DNA from: a virus
Virus record (IMG/VR): IMGVR_UViG_3300042453_004296
Location: 1-64,000 of that record
Direction: 5' to 3' (one strand)
Length of the DNA stretch: 64,000 nt
The notes beneath the pieces are model-generated. The model ran no database searches. It worked only from the letters and a program-made list of their open reading frames with translations, and had not been told where the DNA came from. A program made the translations under genes and the position numbers. The stretch's first letter is position 1. Each line of letters begins with the position of its first letter. Below, in pieces: positions 24,894 through 34,083 of this stretch.

Positions 24894-25456
24894 TATGCTG
24901 GTACTGTTTCTTCAGGTGTTTCTTCTTCTGCCGGTGGGGTTTCTAATGAGGTTTCAGCCCCAGGTTCAGGTACAGTTTCATCTGCTGGGGTTTCACCTCC
25001 TACTGGTATTTCACCAAGTGATGCTTCTTCACCAGTTTCTGCTTTTTCAGGTTCTGGGCCACCACCATACATTAATATGCGAGCGATAGATTCAGCAGCG
25101 CGTTCTTCTTCATTTAGGTTACTCAGATAATATTTTTTGCCTTCTACTTTAGCAATCCAAGAACGTTCTGTGTATATTAAGTAAAAAAACTGGCTGTTTG
25201 CTAATATAATTTTAAATGTAGTAGGGCGGGGTGCAACCCACCATATATCAGATATAAAGTCTTCGTACTGGTCTGTTAGAAGATCAGATACAACTTTTTT
25301 TAAAGTTGGGAATTTAGTTAAAATAGGAAATAACTCTTTATCAAAGTTAACATCTTCAGGTGATACATCTAATGCACTACTTGCCCCTGCTTTAGCAGTA
25401 TAGACACGTTTTGCTATAGTTTGTATTTTATCTACTAATTCCTGTTTACTAGCCAT
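24893..25456 (-). CDS. Conserved phage protein of unknown function
   Basis: This 187-residue protein has a folded N-terminal part (about 1-130; LFPILTKFPTLKKVV, DFISDIWWVAPRPTTFKIIL, QFFYLIYTERSWIAKVEG) and a disordered, Glu/Pro-rich tail of about 55 residues. Its stop overlaps the spanin-like ATG by one base. It resembles virion-cluster proteins in T4-type phages of large size but cannot be named. Confidence 0.6.
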   Translation of the reverse strand: MASKQELVDKIQTIAKRVYTAKAGASSALDVSPEDVNFDKELFPILTKFPTLKKVVSDLLTDQYEDFISDIWWVAPRPTTFKIILANSQFFYLIYTERSWIAKVEGKKYYLSNLNEEERAAESIARILMYGGGPEPEKAETGEEASLGEIPVGGETPADETVPEPGAETSLETPPAEEETPEETVPA

Positions 25457-25457
25457 C

Positions 25458-26234
25458 TTATTTGTTTAAATAATATACTTCCATCTTCTCTTCATCCATC
25501 ATTGATGGCTTAGGTAGTGATTGGTATTTTAAATACTGGGTTACTGAGTTTAAGTAGTCGTTTGCTTTGGTTAGTTTGCTTTGTACCCATGCTTCTAGTT
25601 GGGTATCCTCATCTAGCATGTTGAATAATTCTTCAGCGTTTTGGATTAGATTACGCAATTCGGACTTAGCCATTTCACCTTCATAATCAAGTTCTTCTTC
25701 TTTTAACTCAACTCCACGGCCTTTTAAAATATCAGCTTTAGTTACTTTATCATCACCTGTTAAATCAGGGAAAGTTTCATCTATATTACCTGCTTGATCT
25801 TCACCTTCTCCAGCGCTTAGGTATACTTCTTGTTTAGCAATTAAATCTTCAATTTTATCCATTGCTTCTTTATCCCCTTTAGCTTCAGCTTTTTCGTGTG
25901 CTGCTTTTAGCTTTTTCATTGTTGGGTTAGCATCAGATACCATCTTATTACCCGCTAACAATGCTGCTACTAAAGCAGCTCCTGTTAATAATTTACCCAT
26001 TGCACCTTCTTCTAGTTCGGTTGGTGCTTCAGGTTTAGTAGATAATCGTTTTTTGATTATCTCTTTTAGTCTTTCTTCGTTCATAGTTTGTACTTGAGAT
26101 TTAGCTATATTCATTGCACGACCACGCATCACATTTTCTGCTTCTTTTTTATATTTTTTAACAAAGTTTTTTCTATTACCCTTCATTGCTTGGTAAATAT
26201 CTTCTGCTCTGTCTAATATCGCTTTTGATACCAT
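25458..26234 (-). CDS. Putative virion protein with EF-hand-like and helical domains
   Basis: The 258-residue product has a basic helical N-terminus, a short hydrophobic stretch (GKLLTGAALVAALLAG, about 81-96), and an EF-hand/dockerin-like loop (DLTGDDKVTKADILKGRGVE, about 157-176). The C-terminal helical domain (MAKSELRNLIQNAEELFNML then DTQLEAWVQSKLTKANDYLN) is of a type I associate with many large-phage head-related proteins. The order of domains suggests a packaged or structural protein. Function is not established. Confidence 0.6.
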   Translation of the reverse strand: MVSKAILDRAEDIYQAMKGNRKNFVKKYKKEAENVMRGRAMNIAKSQVQTMNEERLKEIIKKRLSTKPEAPTELEEGAMGKLLTGAALVAALLAGNKMVSDANPTMKKLKAAHEKAEAKGDKEAMDKIEDLIAKQEVYLSAGEGEDQAGNIDETFPDLTGDDKVTKADILKGRGVELKEEELDYEGEMAKSELRNLIQNAEELFNMLDEDTQLEAWVQSKLTKANDYLNSVTQYLKYQSLPKPSMMDEEKMEVYYLNK

Positions 26235-26250
26235 GTGTGTTTAATTTAAA

Positions 26251-26276
26251 ATAGTTAGGGGGAGCCATGCTCCCCT
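26251..26276 (-). terminator. Rho-independent terminator
   Basis: Stem GGGGAGC/GCTCCCC (26258-26276) on the minus strand followed by TAACTATTTT, after the histone-like gene. Confidence 0.7.
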
Positions 26277-26293
26277 ATAACCGTTTTGATGAT

Positions 26294-26467
26294 TTACTTT
26301 GCTTTACTCTCAGCAACAGAAGCTTTACGATATTCGTTAGCTACTTTTTTAACCTCACCTGCGATCTTACGAGCACGTCCTTGTGCTGCTTTAGATCCTT
26401 TAGCGTGTTCTGCTGTTAACTCTTCTAGTAAACCATGCAACTTTTCTAATAACTCTTGGCTGTTCAT
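26294..26467 (-). CDS. Histone H1-like small DNA-binding protein
   Basis: This 57-residue, Lys/Ala-rich protein starts MNSQELLEKLHGLLEELTAE and contains GSKAAQGRARKIAGEVKKVA and EYRKASVAESKAK. The KAA-x-x-RARK-x-x-x-E-V-K pattern is that of the short Hc1-like histone H1 homologues common in Bacteroidota and their phages. It probably binds or condenses DNA. It is followed by a clear terminator, so it closes the small operon starting at 26880. Confidence 0.75.
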   Translation of the reverse strand: MNSQELLEKLHGLLEELTAEHAKGSKAAQGRARKIAGEVKKVANEYRKASVAESKAK

Positions 26468-26493
26468 AGATTTTATTTATTTATTTGTTTATA

Positions 26494-26880
26494 TTATGCT
26501 TGTCCGCTTGTAGGTATCTGTGTCTTCAAGAAGAACAAAGCTGTGTTTCCGATTTGTCTGATTAGTTTGTCTTTAGTCTCACCATCAGGTAATTGTTTAG
26601 CAGCGTCTAAAGCCATTTGTAATCCTTGTCCAATTGCTTTTTCGCTTGCATTTCCACCACTCATATCCATACTCACATCTGCTCCCATATCCATATCCAT
26701 AGATGGTGCTTCTTCAGCAGGTGCGTCTAGGTTTATGTCTAATGGTGCTTCTTCACCAGCAGGTTCATCTATTTCAATGTCTTCAACTGGTGGTAATTCG
26801 TCCTTTTTCTTTTTCTTTTCAAGTAAAGAAATTTCTTCTTGGACTAATTTATTTATTAATTCTTTTGCTTTATTACTCAT
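26494..26880 (-). CDS. Acidic internal protein candidate
   Basis: The 128-residue product begins MSNKAKELINKLVQEEISLL with LVQE and LLE sites, then runs of Lys, a very acidic Asp/Glu/Met/Pro linker (about 30-80) and a helical C-terminal domain (KAIGQGLQMALDAAKQLPDG, then GNTALFFLKTQIP). The acidic linker is like that of the scaffold. A late motif lies 11 bases upstream. Confidence 0.65.
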   Translation of the reverse strand: MSNKAKELINKLVQEEISLLEKKKKKDELPPVEDIEIDEPAGEEAPLDINLDAPAEEAPSMDMDMGADVSMDMSGGNASEKAIGQGLQMALDAAKQLPDGETKDKLIRQIGNTALFFLKTQIPTSGQA

Positions 26881-26891
26881 TGTGGTTTTAG

Positions 26892-26900
26892 TATAAATAT
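26892..26900 (-). promoter_or_regulatory. Putative late promoter
   Basis: AATATTTATAC on the minus strand, 11 bases before the ATG at 26880. Confidence 0.6.
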
Positions 26901-26906
26901 TGTGTT

Positions 26907-27269
26907 TTATCGTAAGTTTTGCAATTTATAGATAGTAGAACGAATTAAATCGGTAATGACGTCTAATTGGTTTTTGATATTAGTGTCATTAATAGTATCA
27001 TATACATCACAAACTGATTTGTTTAGTGCTTCTAGATATGCGATTACTTGTTGGCTGTTATTGTACTCCATTAAATTAAAGTTGGAATATCCTTTTACAA
27101 TACCATATTTACCTTGATATGCCTCTACAATACCATCAATTAAGTCATCAATACTCTCATAATACTTTTGGAGTGCTTTATGCTCAGCATATGACTGTGT
27201 TTGCAGATGAAATATGTGGGATTGGGTTTGAGAGTGGAATAAATATGATATTAGTTTTGCAAAATCCAT
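26907..27269 (-). CDS. DUF5856-like helical protein (ferritin-like fold possible)
   Basis: The 120-residue protein has the pattern YLFHSQTQSHIFHLQTQSYA, EHKALQKYYESIDDLIDGIV, EAYQGKYGIVKGY, which I recognise as DUF5856-like. The His/Glu spacing across helices resembles Dps/ferritin proteins, but metal binding is unproven. It lies among late genes and has its own late motif 13 bases upstream. Confidence 0.65.
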   Translation of the reverse strand: MDFAKLISYLFHSQTQSHIFHLQTQSYAEHKALQKYYESIDDLIDGIVEAYQGKYGIVKGYSNFNLMEYNNSQQVIAYLEALNKSVCDVYDTINDTNIKNQLDVITDLIRSTIYKLQNLR

Positions 27270-27282
27270 GTTTAATTTTATA

Positions 27283-27291
27283 TATAAATAT
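27283..27291 (-). promoter_or_regulatory. Putative late promoter
   Basis: AATATTTATATA on the minus strand, 13 bases before the ATG at 27269. Confidence 0.55.
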
Positions 27292-27294
27292 TGG

Positions 27295-27864
27295 TTATTT
27301 CTTCAAGCTTTCAAGATACTTAATGGTTTCTTCTTTGCTTTCAAGAAGCTTCTGTTTAGCATCACCAACCCAACGTTCCATGTCACCAGCTTCAGTCATA
27401 TATGATTCATTTTTAGTATTAATTTCTTCATCAATCCAGATGTTAAATTCATGAATCATACCATCAATATCTGAGTTGCCTACAAATTTTTCATATTCTT
27501 CTAGTAAGCCTTTTTGTCTAAGATCATGTTCGAAATCTACCTGGCAGTTAAAGCATCTTTTATATTGTAGATAAAAACGTTTGTCTAGATGTGGTTTCAT
27601 TACTTTACTGCAACAAGGGCAAAATAGTGGTAGGTTAATTTCCTTTTTGGCGGCGTCTAGTTTAGTAATATTCTGTTTAATACCATTTTTAATAGTCCAA
27701 GTACGATCATCTTCTTCCCATATGTCACCTTCTTCATGGTGCTCGTATTGTTTAGTATACCCAGTACCTATAGTAGCCTTTTCACCATATTTACCTTGTA
27801 TAAGGTTACGAAGACGTTGTATGTCTTTTTCCTTAAATTCTTTTTTCAAAACATTTTCTGCCAT
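27295..27864 (-). CDS. Zinc-ribbon protein conserved in T4-type phages
   Basis: The 189-residue product has a central zinc ribbon: CPCCSKVM (about 83-90) and RCFNCQVDFE (about 109-118). The N-terminal part is charged (KEFKEKDIQRLRNLIQGKYG, a sequence typical of phage structural or replication accessory proteins) and the C-terminal part is helical. It may bind nucleic acid or the baseplate; no enzymatic motif is visible. Confidence 0.65.
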   Translation of the reverse strand: MAENVLKKEFKEKDIQRLRNLIQGKYGEKATIGTGYTKQYEHHEEGDIWEEDDRTWTIKNGIKQNITKLDAAKKEINLPLFCPCCSKVMKPHLDKRFYLQYKRCFNCQVDFEHDLRQKGLLEEYEKFVGNSDIDGMIHEFNIWIDEEINTKNESYMTEAGDMERWVGDAKQKLLESKEETIKYLESLKK

Positions 27865-27875
27865 AACTTAATTTT

Positions 27876-29144
27876 TTATAATGAATTTTCCCAACCTCTA
27901 AAATACATACCGTTACCATATTCATATGCTTCACGTTCTAGTTCTTTTAAGTAGTCGTCTTCATTTATATTGTATCCTTCTATATTTGTTAATTTACCTT
28001 CAAGATTTTGTTTATGATGTATCATCTCATGAGCATATGAACGTAGTATATCTTTTGGGTGCCTATTTAAAGTATATAAAGTAATAGATTTATTTCCAGG
28101 GTTATAATATGCTGTTTTTCCTAATAAATCATTAGCATTTTCTACATCATCCTCAATAAAATTAATATCAGGTAATGGTTCAATATTAATATAATCCATC
28201 ATATAATCAGTTAATGATACTAATTTTTCAATGAATTCAGCATTATGTTCTAAAGAATTAGATGTTTTTTCAACAGTAATAGGTATAGTAATATCCATAT
28301 CCAATTCATTAGTCTCAGGCTCAAAATTATTTTTACTAATATTAGATATTACTATTTTATCTTTGTCTTTATTAATTTTAAAATCAGGTGGGGATAAGTT
28401 TTTATAATAATCTTTATAATAATCTACTCTAGCAAATTTAGGTGATGTATCTAAGTCTGGTTGTTTGTCTTGTAGTGGTTCAAAAAAGTTATTTGTTTCT
28501 TCTTTAGGGGTGTTATCATGTCCACATTTATGGCACATAAATAAATCGTCTCCACCATCTTTTATTTTCCAAGTCCAACCACAATTATCACAAACTATGC
28601 TATCACCTACAATTTCTTCAGATATATCATTACGTCCTTTTATATAAGCCCAATATGTACCATCTCCTCTGTCTACAATATCTTTATCACCTATACCAAA
28701 TTGTTTTTTAATAGCAGCTTTATATATTCTATCTCTTTGAGTTTCCCCTGTTTTAGATTGACCACTTTTTTCTATAGATGACCAACTAATTATTTCAACA
28801 TCAGAGTGTTTGCTAATATAATCTTTAGTAATAGCGACAATTGTAGCCATTATTCGATACAGATCTCCAGCATTTGTTTCTGGGTAGGTCATGTCCATGT
28901 AGTTTTTACCTACTCCAAAGTCTACTCCTATTCTGTTATCGTATTGATATATATCTACAATATATGGTTCTCCAACTGATTTGAAGGAATATGTAGATGC
29001 TGATTTTGCTTTAAAAGGATAAGCATCTGTTAGTTTTTCAAATACCTCTGTTATATTAGGAGTATCCTTAATCAGATGCTCAACTCTAGCTAATTCTTCT
29101 TTGGTTAGAAATGGTGTTACAAGATCCCTTACTGATGGTATCAT
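27876..29144 (-). CDS. Zinc-ribbon plus HExxH metallopeptidase fusion protein
   Basis: This 422-residue protein has three parts. Residues 1-180 are an alpha/beta domain (IVDIYQYDNRIGVDFGVGKN). Residues about 184-212 form a zinc ribbon with CDNCGWTWKIKDGGDDLFM and CHKCGHDN. The C-terminal domain contains YAHEMIHHKQ (HExxH at 372-376) and a downstream acidic helix (KELEREAYEYG, about 399-409) able to supply the third zinc ligand, the signature of a gluzincin-like peptidase. A late motif lies 13 bases upstream. It could digest host peptide or act in virion maturation; the substrate is unknown. Confidence 0.75.
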   Translation of the reverse strand: MIPSVRDLVTPFLTKEELARVEHLIKDTPNITEVFEKLTDAYPFKAKSASTYSFKSVGEPYIVDIYQYDNRIGVDFGVGKNYMDMTYPETNAGDLYRIMATIVAITKDYISKHSDVEIISWSSIEKSGQSKTGETQRDRIYKAAIKKQFGIGDKDIVDRGDGTYWAYIKGRNDISEEIVGDSIVCDNCGWTWKIKDGGDDLFMCHKCGHDNTPKEETNNFFEPLQDKQPDLDTSPKFARVDYYKDYYKNLSPPDFKINKDKDKIVISNISKNNFEPETNELDMDITIPITVEKTSNSLEHNAEFIEKLVSLTDYMMDYINIEPLPDINFIEDDVENANDLLGKTAYYNPGNKSITLYTLNRHPKDILRSYAHEMIHHKQNLEGKLTNIEGYNINEDDYLKELEREAYEYGNGMYFRGWENSL

Positions 29145-29953
29145 TCTTCAATTTTGTCATAAATATTAGGGTCTAATTGAATTTCGATGGGGCATTGATC
29201 ACTATTAGGTTTTGGGTCAGGGTTTTCTAGTTTAAACAACTCATATACGTGTTCAAATAATTTAAAATTATCTTCAATTGAACGGGTTGGTTCGTATACT
29301 TCCCATCCTTTACCTTGCATTGTTTTACCTTTTTTATCTTCACCACGTTTAGATGATTTTAACCAAATAATGCCTACACGATCTATTTTTTCTTCAAATG
29401 TTTCATTCCATGCCTCAGCATATGCTGCTAGTTGTAAATCCATAGCTGTGTGTAGTGAGTTAGATGTTTTCATATCTAGTAACCATCTTACACCATCAAT
29501 TTCGACTACTAGGTCACAAGTACCCGCGTATTTGTGTTTATCTGAGAATAAGTGGATTTCGCTTTCAATTAGTACTGGTTTGAAGTTAGTCCAAAATTCA
29601 TGAAATTTTAGAATCATTTTCCAAACATCTAATGAGTAATTTGAGTATCCATCTTTGTTTAACCATTCGATTTTTTCACCTAGCAAGTAACGCTCAATAG
29701 CATCGTGCACTTGAGTACCCTCGTCAGCTGCTTTTTTAACTATAATATCAGCATTGTGTCCTACATCTTTTAACCATGTTTCAAAAAATTTACCTTTAGG
29801 TAAAAATTGTAATATACTTGTTACAGATGGATAATAATCATCATTTCTACTATAAAATCGATTATCATTAATATTTACTCGTTTTGAAGTTGGGTCTATA
29901 TGGAGTATACGGGTTACACTTTTCTTATAGACGGATACATTTTTTTCTATCAT
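29141..29953 (-). CDS. PD-(D/E)XK nuclease, RecB/Cas4-like
   Basis: The 270-residue protein has the RecB-family nuclease motifs in order: GTQVHDAIERYLLGE (motif with His), YAGTCDLVVEIDGVRWLLDM followed by KTSNS (D...D-x-K), and MDLQLAAYAEAWNE (QxxxY). It probably processes DNA ends in recombination or replication. It overlaps both neighbours by four bases, forming a small replication operon with the primase. Confidence 0.88.
   Translation of the reverse strand: MIEKNVSVYKKSVTRILHIDPTSKRVNINDNRFYSRNDDYYPSVTSILQFLPKGKFFETWLKDVGHNADIIVKKAADEGTQVHDAIERYLLGEKIEWLNKDGYSNYSLDVWKMILKFHEFWTNFKPVLIESEIHLFSDKHKYAGTCDLVVEIDGVRWLLDMKTSNSLHTAMDLQLAAYAEAWNETFEEKIDRVGIIWLKSSKRGEDKKGKTMQGKGWEVYEPTRSIEDNFKLFEHVYELFKLENPDPKPNSDQCPIEIQLDPNIYDKIEE
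29158..29167 (-). promoter_or_regulatory. Putative late promoter inside the nuclease gene end
   Basis: The minus strand reads AATATTTATG, 13 bases upstream of the metallopeptidase ATG at 29144, inside the nuclease coding sequence. Confidence 0.45.
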
Positions 29954-30882
29954 ATTAATTGTAATTTTTTCTCAAATAAATCTGAGAATGTTAAGGGTAG
30001 AGTATTTTGGATTAGACTGGTAAATTTCTCAAATCCCATTTCACTGGGGTCTTTATCATCCATGTCTACTAGGTATACTTCTTTACCTTCGTTTAATAAT
30101 TCCTCACAAAATGAGAGGGCTTGTTTAATAGCATCTTTATCTAATGCTATGTATATTTTTTCTACTTTAGATGTTACTAATTTTTTCCTTAAAGCTGTTT
30201 GGATATTTTTACCTAATAACGGGATAACATTGCGTTTTATAGCTAACGCGTCAAATGGCCCCTCACATAACGTAATTGGTATATTCCAATTAATAAACAG
30301 TTCAAATGGAATTATATTCCTAGATACATCTGGGTTTTTATATTTTATAGATGAGTTTTTATCAAAACTTCTAGCGGTGAAATAATTTAGTACCCCATGC
30401 TCATCATATGATGGTACTATAATACAGTTAGAGTACTTGCCATCATCACAATAGCCTAAATTGTATTTAATAATGTCGTCAGATGTAATATTTCTGCGTT
30501 TTAAATAGCTGATAGCGTGCTTATATTCAATGCTATTATTAAATTCTATTAATGATTTGAATTCAGGGGGTAATTCTACTTTAGTATTAGTTACTGTTAC
30601 TTCAAAGTTATTCGATGTGTACTTTTCGAATGATTTTACCTCTTTAAGCTTATCAGCAGACGCATTTATGGCTTTAAGTAGATTAGATAGTTTTTTACCT
30701 TTCTTATTACACACCCAACAATTCCAAGGATGTTCACCTTTTTCATTTTCTGTTAGGTTAACCTCTAATTTTGGTTTGTGATGATTACAAAAAGGACAAT
30801 GGTAAGCAAAATTACCACGCGCAGTGGGTTTACCAATACCTAAAACCGAATTTAGTGTAGCAACTAGAGCTTGATTTACCAT
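29950..30882 (-). CDS. DNA primase with CHC2 zinc finger and TOPRIM domain
   Basis: This 310-residue protein has an N-terminal zinc finger (CPFC at 29-32 and CWVC at 55-58), a middle domain and a TOPRIM core (ITLCEGPFDALAIK with the catalytic Glu; IYIALDKDA and VYLVDMDDKDPSEMG with the metal-binding Asp). It corresponds to T4 gp61-type primases that synthesise RNA primers with the replicative helicase. It is coupled to the RecB-like nuclease gene by a 4-base overlap. Confidence 0.92.
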   Translation of the reverse strand: MVNQALVATLNSVLGIGKPTARGNFAYHCPFCNHHKPKLEVNLTENEKGEHPWNCWVCNKKGKKLSNLLKAINASADKLKEVKSFEKYTSNNFEVTVTNTKVELPPEFKSLIEFNNSIEYKHAISYLKRRNITSDDIIKYNLGYCDDGKYSNCIIVPSYDEHGVLNYFTARSFDKNSSIKYKNPDVSRNIIPFELFINWNIPITLCEGPFDALAIKRNVIPLLGKNIQTALRKKLVTSKVEKIYIALDKDAIKQALSFCEELLNEGKEVYLVDMDDKDPSEMGFEKFTSLIQNTLPLTFSDLFEKKLQLI

Positions 30883-30884
30883 AC

Positions 30885-31352
30885 TTACAATATATTAACT
30901 AGATTTGGGTTAGCCAAATCTTTCTTAAAATATCGTCCTTGTATGTTATCATTATAGCTGTTTGTTTCTAAACAGCATGTTGTGAATTGGTATTTAGCTT
31001 CGAGATATGATAGATGTTTTGATGTCCATGCTATATCTAGTATTTCTCTATAGAATTTGTCTTCACCTAAACGTGCTACATCTTCTAATAATGGTTTACA
31101 ACTACCCCAATATGTTTTCCAATCTGATTCAGCGTATGAAACTTCTTTAGTTTTCTTACGGCCAGGACCAGTTTGTTCAGCCATAGCTTTTTTACCTAGT
31201 TTTTTAGTCTTTTTATGTTGTAGAAATTTTTTACCAATATATATTCTACCATCGACTGTATTAGAGATAAGATAAACAAATCCGAATGGAGTATGTTCAC
31301 CAAAATCTTCTATATTTTCAACTTTTTTACCTTTATATAACCAATTTATCAT
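30885..31352 (-). CDS. GIY-YIG-like nuclease of T4-type phages
   Basis: The 155-residue product has a GIY-YIG-like core: FGFVYLISNTVDGRIYIGKK (about 24-43), SYAESDWKTYWGSC, and an end motif AKYQFTT. Many T4-type phages carry this protein, mostly annotated as a putative nuclease. It lies directly upstream of the primase. Whether it is a repair enzyme or homing remnant is unclear. Confidence 0.75.
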   Translation of the reverse strand: MINWLYKGKKVENIEDFGEHTPFGFVYLISNTVDGRIYIGKKFLQHKKTKKLGKKAMAEQTGPGRKKTKEVSYAESDWKTYWGSCKPLLEDVARLGEDKFYREILDIAWTSKHLSYLEAKYQFTTCCLETNSYNDNIQGRYFKKDLANPNLVNIL

Positions 31353-31356
31353 AATC

Positions 31357-32310
31357 TTACTTATCTATATTAACTAATATTGTTGTATCAGTTGTATCAC
31401 TTGTGGGGAGTGGTTGGCCTAATTTAGCTACCATTAATAATTCTTGCGCTTCATTATAAAAACCTACTGTTGTAACATATGGACTAAAATATGAACCTGT
31501 TACAAAACTATATACTGTGCCTTCTGTGGATCCTGATATTAATGATGGGTTTAGGCTAAAATTAAATTCTTCAGGTCTAATAGTGCATTTATATTGTGTC
31601 TCATATATTGTTCTTGAACTTTGGAAACTACAGGTAAAATTATTAGTATTAACCCATGTGCTATCTATATCTGGTAGGGTATAGTCATTTGTGAGTACAG
31701 CTATTCCGTGAGAATAGTTTATTATCCCTATAGGAGTAGATCCTGATGTTAGTAGTCCTTCTCCATTATCTATAATATTATATTGCCCACCAATTCCATT
31801 ATCAAATTTAAAATTAACTGTATTAGGATTTAAATAATCCCCAAACAAATTTTTAGGTATAGAAATTACCCATATAACAGCGTTAGGGGTTTCAAGAAAA
31901 TATCTACTATAACCATAATTAGAAGTATATCCTAATGAATTAGTTTGAAATAATGTTGTAGATTCATAGTTATAAAACCTACTATAAACATTAGTTAATG
32001 AATCATCTTCAACTACTTGTCCTAAATAATTAGTTATATATGGAGAGCCACTAATTGGATTAGTGATATAATTAGTGTAATATAATTGCTTAATTGAATT
32101 ATATAATCCACCAAGGGATACTGAGCTACTGTTATATCCAAAAGAAGCAGAAGTTAAAAAGAATGAGGAAGATTTATTAATATTCTGTCCTGTTAATCTT
32201 ATTATTCCATTATTTTCTAAAGATGCACTTCCCTCAAAAGAAAAACTTTTGTTAACAACTAGCGGAGATACAATAACATCCGTACTTAAAAATTGTTTGA
32301 ATGCACTCAT
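31357..32310 (-). CDS. Tail/baseplate structural protein, paralogue A
   Basis: The 317-residue, Ser/Thr/Tyr-rich beta protein shares a C-terminal module with its upstream neighbour: EFNFSLNPSLISGSTEG, YVTTVGFYNEAQELLMVAKL. It is in the run of tail genes and lacks signal sequences. The last 80 residues probably form a shared attachment domain, and the N-terminal half differs. Likely a baseplate or tail fibre component. Confidence 0.65.
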   Translation of the reverse strand: MSAFKQFLSTDVIVSPLVVNKSFSFEGSASLENNGIIRLTGQNINKSSSFFLTSASFGYNSSSVSLGGLYNSIKQLYYTNYITNPISGSPYITNYLGQVVEDDSLTNVYSRFYNYESTTLFQTNSLGYTSNYGYSRYFLETPNAVIWVISIPKNLFGDYLNPNTVNFKFDNGIGGQYNIIDNGEGLLTSGSTPIGIINYSHGIAVLTNDYTLPDIDSTWVNTNNFTCSFQSSRTIYETQYKCTIRPEEFNFSLNPSLISGSTEGTVYSFVTGSYFSPYVTTVGFYNEAQELLMVAKLGQPLPTSDTTDTTILVNIDK

Positions 32311-32313
32311 TCA

Positions 32314-33381
32314 TTAAAAGTCTAATTTAACACGTACTAATGCCTCTTTTGTAAAGTCTTTCTTAAGTGGTTTAGATAATTTAGCTACAGCTAATAATTC
32401 GTTTGAATCATTATACAAACCTACTGTTGTGATATAAGTAGTTGGACTATTAATGAATAAATCATACAACACTGCTCCTGTGCTACCTGATATAAAGCTT
32501 GGGTTTTCGGTGTAGTTAAACTCAGCATTTCTTGCTCTGCAGAATACAAAATCAGAAGTTATTGTTTCTTGACTATTTAATGAGAAACTACTTGTAAATG
32601 ATCCTGTAATTAAACCTCGGGTTCCGCTTCCTGTTGAGTATAGGCGAGCCGGGTTGTAAACGTTAGAGTTTGATGTTCTTTGAGTACCCAAAGCAATACC
32701 TCCACTAACAAATGGTAAATCTAAAGCAGCAGCATTTAATATAATAGTTCCTACATCTGGTAGGAATAATCCATATGATCCAGATACAGTCATACCATTG
32801 CTTATGCTTCCTGGGATAGTTGATGTAGTGGCTGTTCCGTTACTTCCAGATACAATTTGAAATACGCGACCTGCATCACTGTAAGTGATAGTGGTTGTAT
32901 CTAAACTATTGTCGGTTAAAGTAATTGATTTAGAGGCAGAATATAATGTTAGGTTTAATGATCCAGGGAATAATGATTCTTTATATCTTGCTCTGTCAAT
33001 TGTAATAGTATAAAAATCTTGTTGGGATGGTGTTATAGTTGAGAATGAAAAATCAGTATTTTCATCACCATAAATCATATTTCTCCATTGGCCATAGATT
33101 GTTCTAGTTGGTGATAATCCTCCTATCCCAGCATCATATAGTAATGATCCGGATCCGTATTTGTTACCATAAGCAATGTTGAATTGCAATTCAGTAGTTG
33201 ATGAGTTTGTTGATGGATCTAAATTATATATATTCAAATAATAATTTCCAGATGTTCCAGCAGCTTGTACAGATGATGTATACATAGCTGTTAGTGGGGT
33301 AATGTAATTAGTCCAGCATGGTGCTGTTACGGTATCGGCACTAACTAGAAAATCTTGGGGATCTAAGGTTTTATATGACAT
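32314..33381 (-). CDS. Tail/baseplate structural protein, paralogue B
   Basis: The 355-residue product is a beta-rich protein whose C-terminus (EFNYTENPSFISGSTG, TTYITTVGLYNDSNELLAVA) matches that of the next gene. The residues before this (about 60-280) have a repetitive Gly/Ser/Thr character typical of tail proteins. The pair probably arose by duplication. Confidence 0.65.
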   Translation of the reverse strand: MSYKTLDPQDFLVSADTVTAPCWTNYITPLTAMYTSSVQAAGTSGNYYLNIYNLDPSTNSSTTELQFNIAYGNKYGSGSLLYDAGIGGLSPTRTIYGQWRNMIYGDENTDFSFSTITPSQQDFYTITIDRARYKESLFPGSLNLTLYSASKSITLTDNSLDTTTITYSDAGRVFQIVSGSNGTATTSTIPGSISNGMTVSGSYGLFLPDVGTIILNAAALDLPFVSGGIALGTQRTSNSNVYNPARLYSTGSGTRGLITGSFTSSFSLNSQETITSDFVFCRARNAEFNYTENPSFISGSTGAVLYDLFINSPTTYITTVGLYNDSNELLAVAKLSKPLKKDFTKEALVRVKLDF

Positions 33382-33398
33382 TTCTTATAATATTTTTA

Positions 33399-34055
33399 TT
33401 AGCTAACTTTTGTTATAGTGATTGGAATAGTTACTCTTGCTCCACTATCTCTACCTTGTACAATTAATATAGTTTGTAATTGAGTTTGAGAACCAAATAA
33501 TGTGTTAATTGTAGTACCAGTCATATTTAATGTAGTACCAATTACTGTTTTAGATACATTAGTTCCAAGAGTAGTTGTTGAGTTTAGAGCTGTAGAAGCA
33601 TTTGTGTTGATACCTACACCATTAAATACACTCATTGTTCTAACATCACCAATAGTAAAGTTATATCCTGATGTTTCGAATGTTTGTGATCCACCTAGGT
33701 AATTTAATGTTTGAGGTGTAATCGATAATGAAGCACCTTGTTTTAAAGTAATATTAGTATAACCAATATTAATAATAGGCATTTTAGCGGTACCACGTGG
33801 TAATGTGGTAAGTAAATACTTCATTATTTGTGTTTCATCAGAAAATGCTTCTAATAAAGGCATACCTTCAATTGCTTGTCCATAATATGCTGAACCTGAA
33901 GGGTTATTTGGGTTATAGAGAGTGTAGTCTATTTCATCATCAGATAAAGCAAATTGTGTGATTCTGAATGAGCCATCGTTTTTGGCTAGTAATTCTCTAC
34001 CTTTTTTAGTTAAGATAGCATCTACTGTTATGATTTGGTTATTTAAATATCCCAT
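33399..34055 (-). CDS. Conserved tail-associated protein
   Basis: The 218-residue product starts MGYLNNQIITVDAILTKKGR and continues LLAKNDGSFRITQFALSDDE, a strongly conserved opening in tail gene clusters of such phages. The C-terminal half is an Ig-like beta domain. A late motif lies 19 bases upstream. A precise tail role is not known. Confidence 0.65.
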   Translation of the reverse strand: MGYLNNQIITVDAILTKKGRELLAKNDGSFRITQFALSDDEIDYTLYNPNNPSGSAYYGQAIEGMPLLEAFSDETQIMKYLLTTLPRGTAKMPIINIGYTNITLKQGASLSITPQTLNYLGGSQTFETSGYNFTIGDVRTMSVFNGVGINTNASTALNSTTTLGTNVSKTVIGTTLNMTGTTINTLFGSQTQLQTILIVQGRDSGARVTIPITITKVS

Positions 34056-34074
34056 TTCTTTTTTATGATTTTAT

Positions 34075-34083
34075 TATAAATAT
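34075..34083 (-). promoter_or_regulatory. Putative late promoter
   Basis: ATATTTATA on the minus strand, 19 bases before the ATG at 34055, at the stop of the 512-residue gene. Confidence 0.55.
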
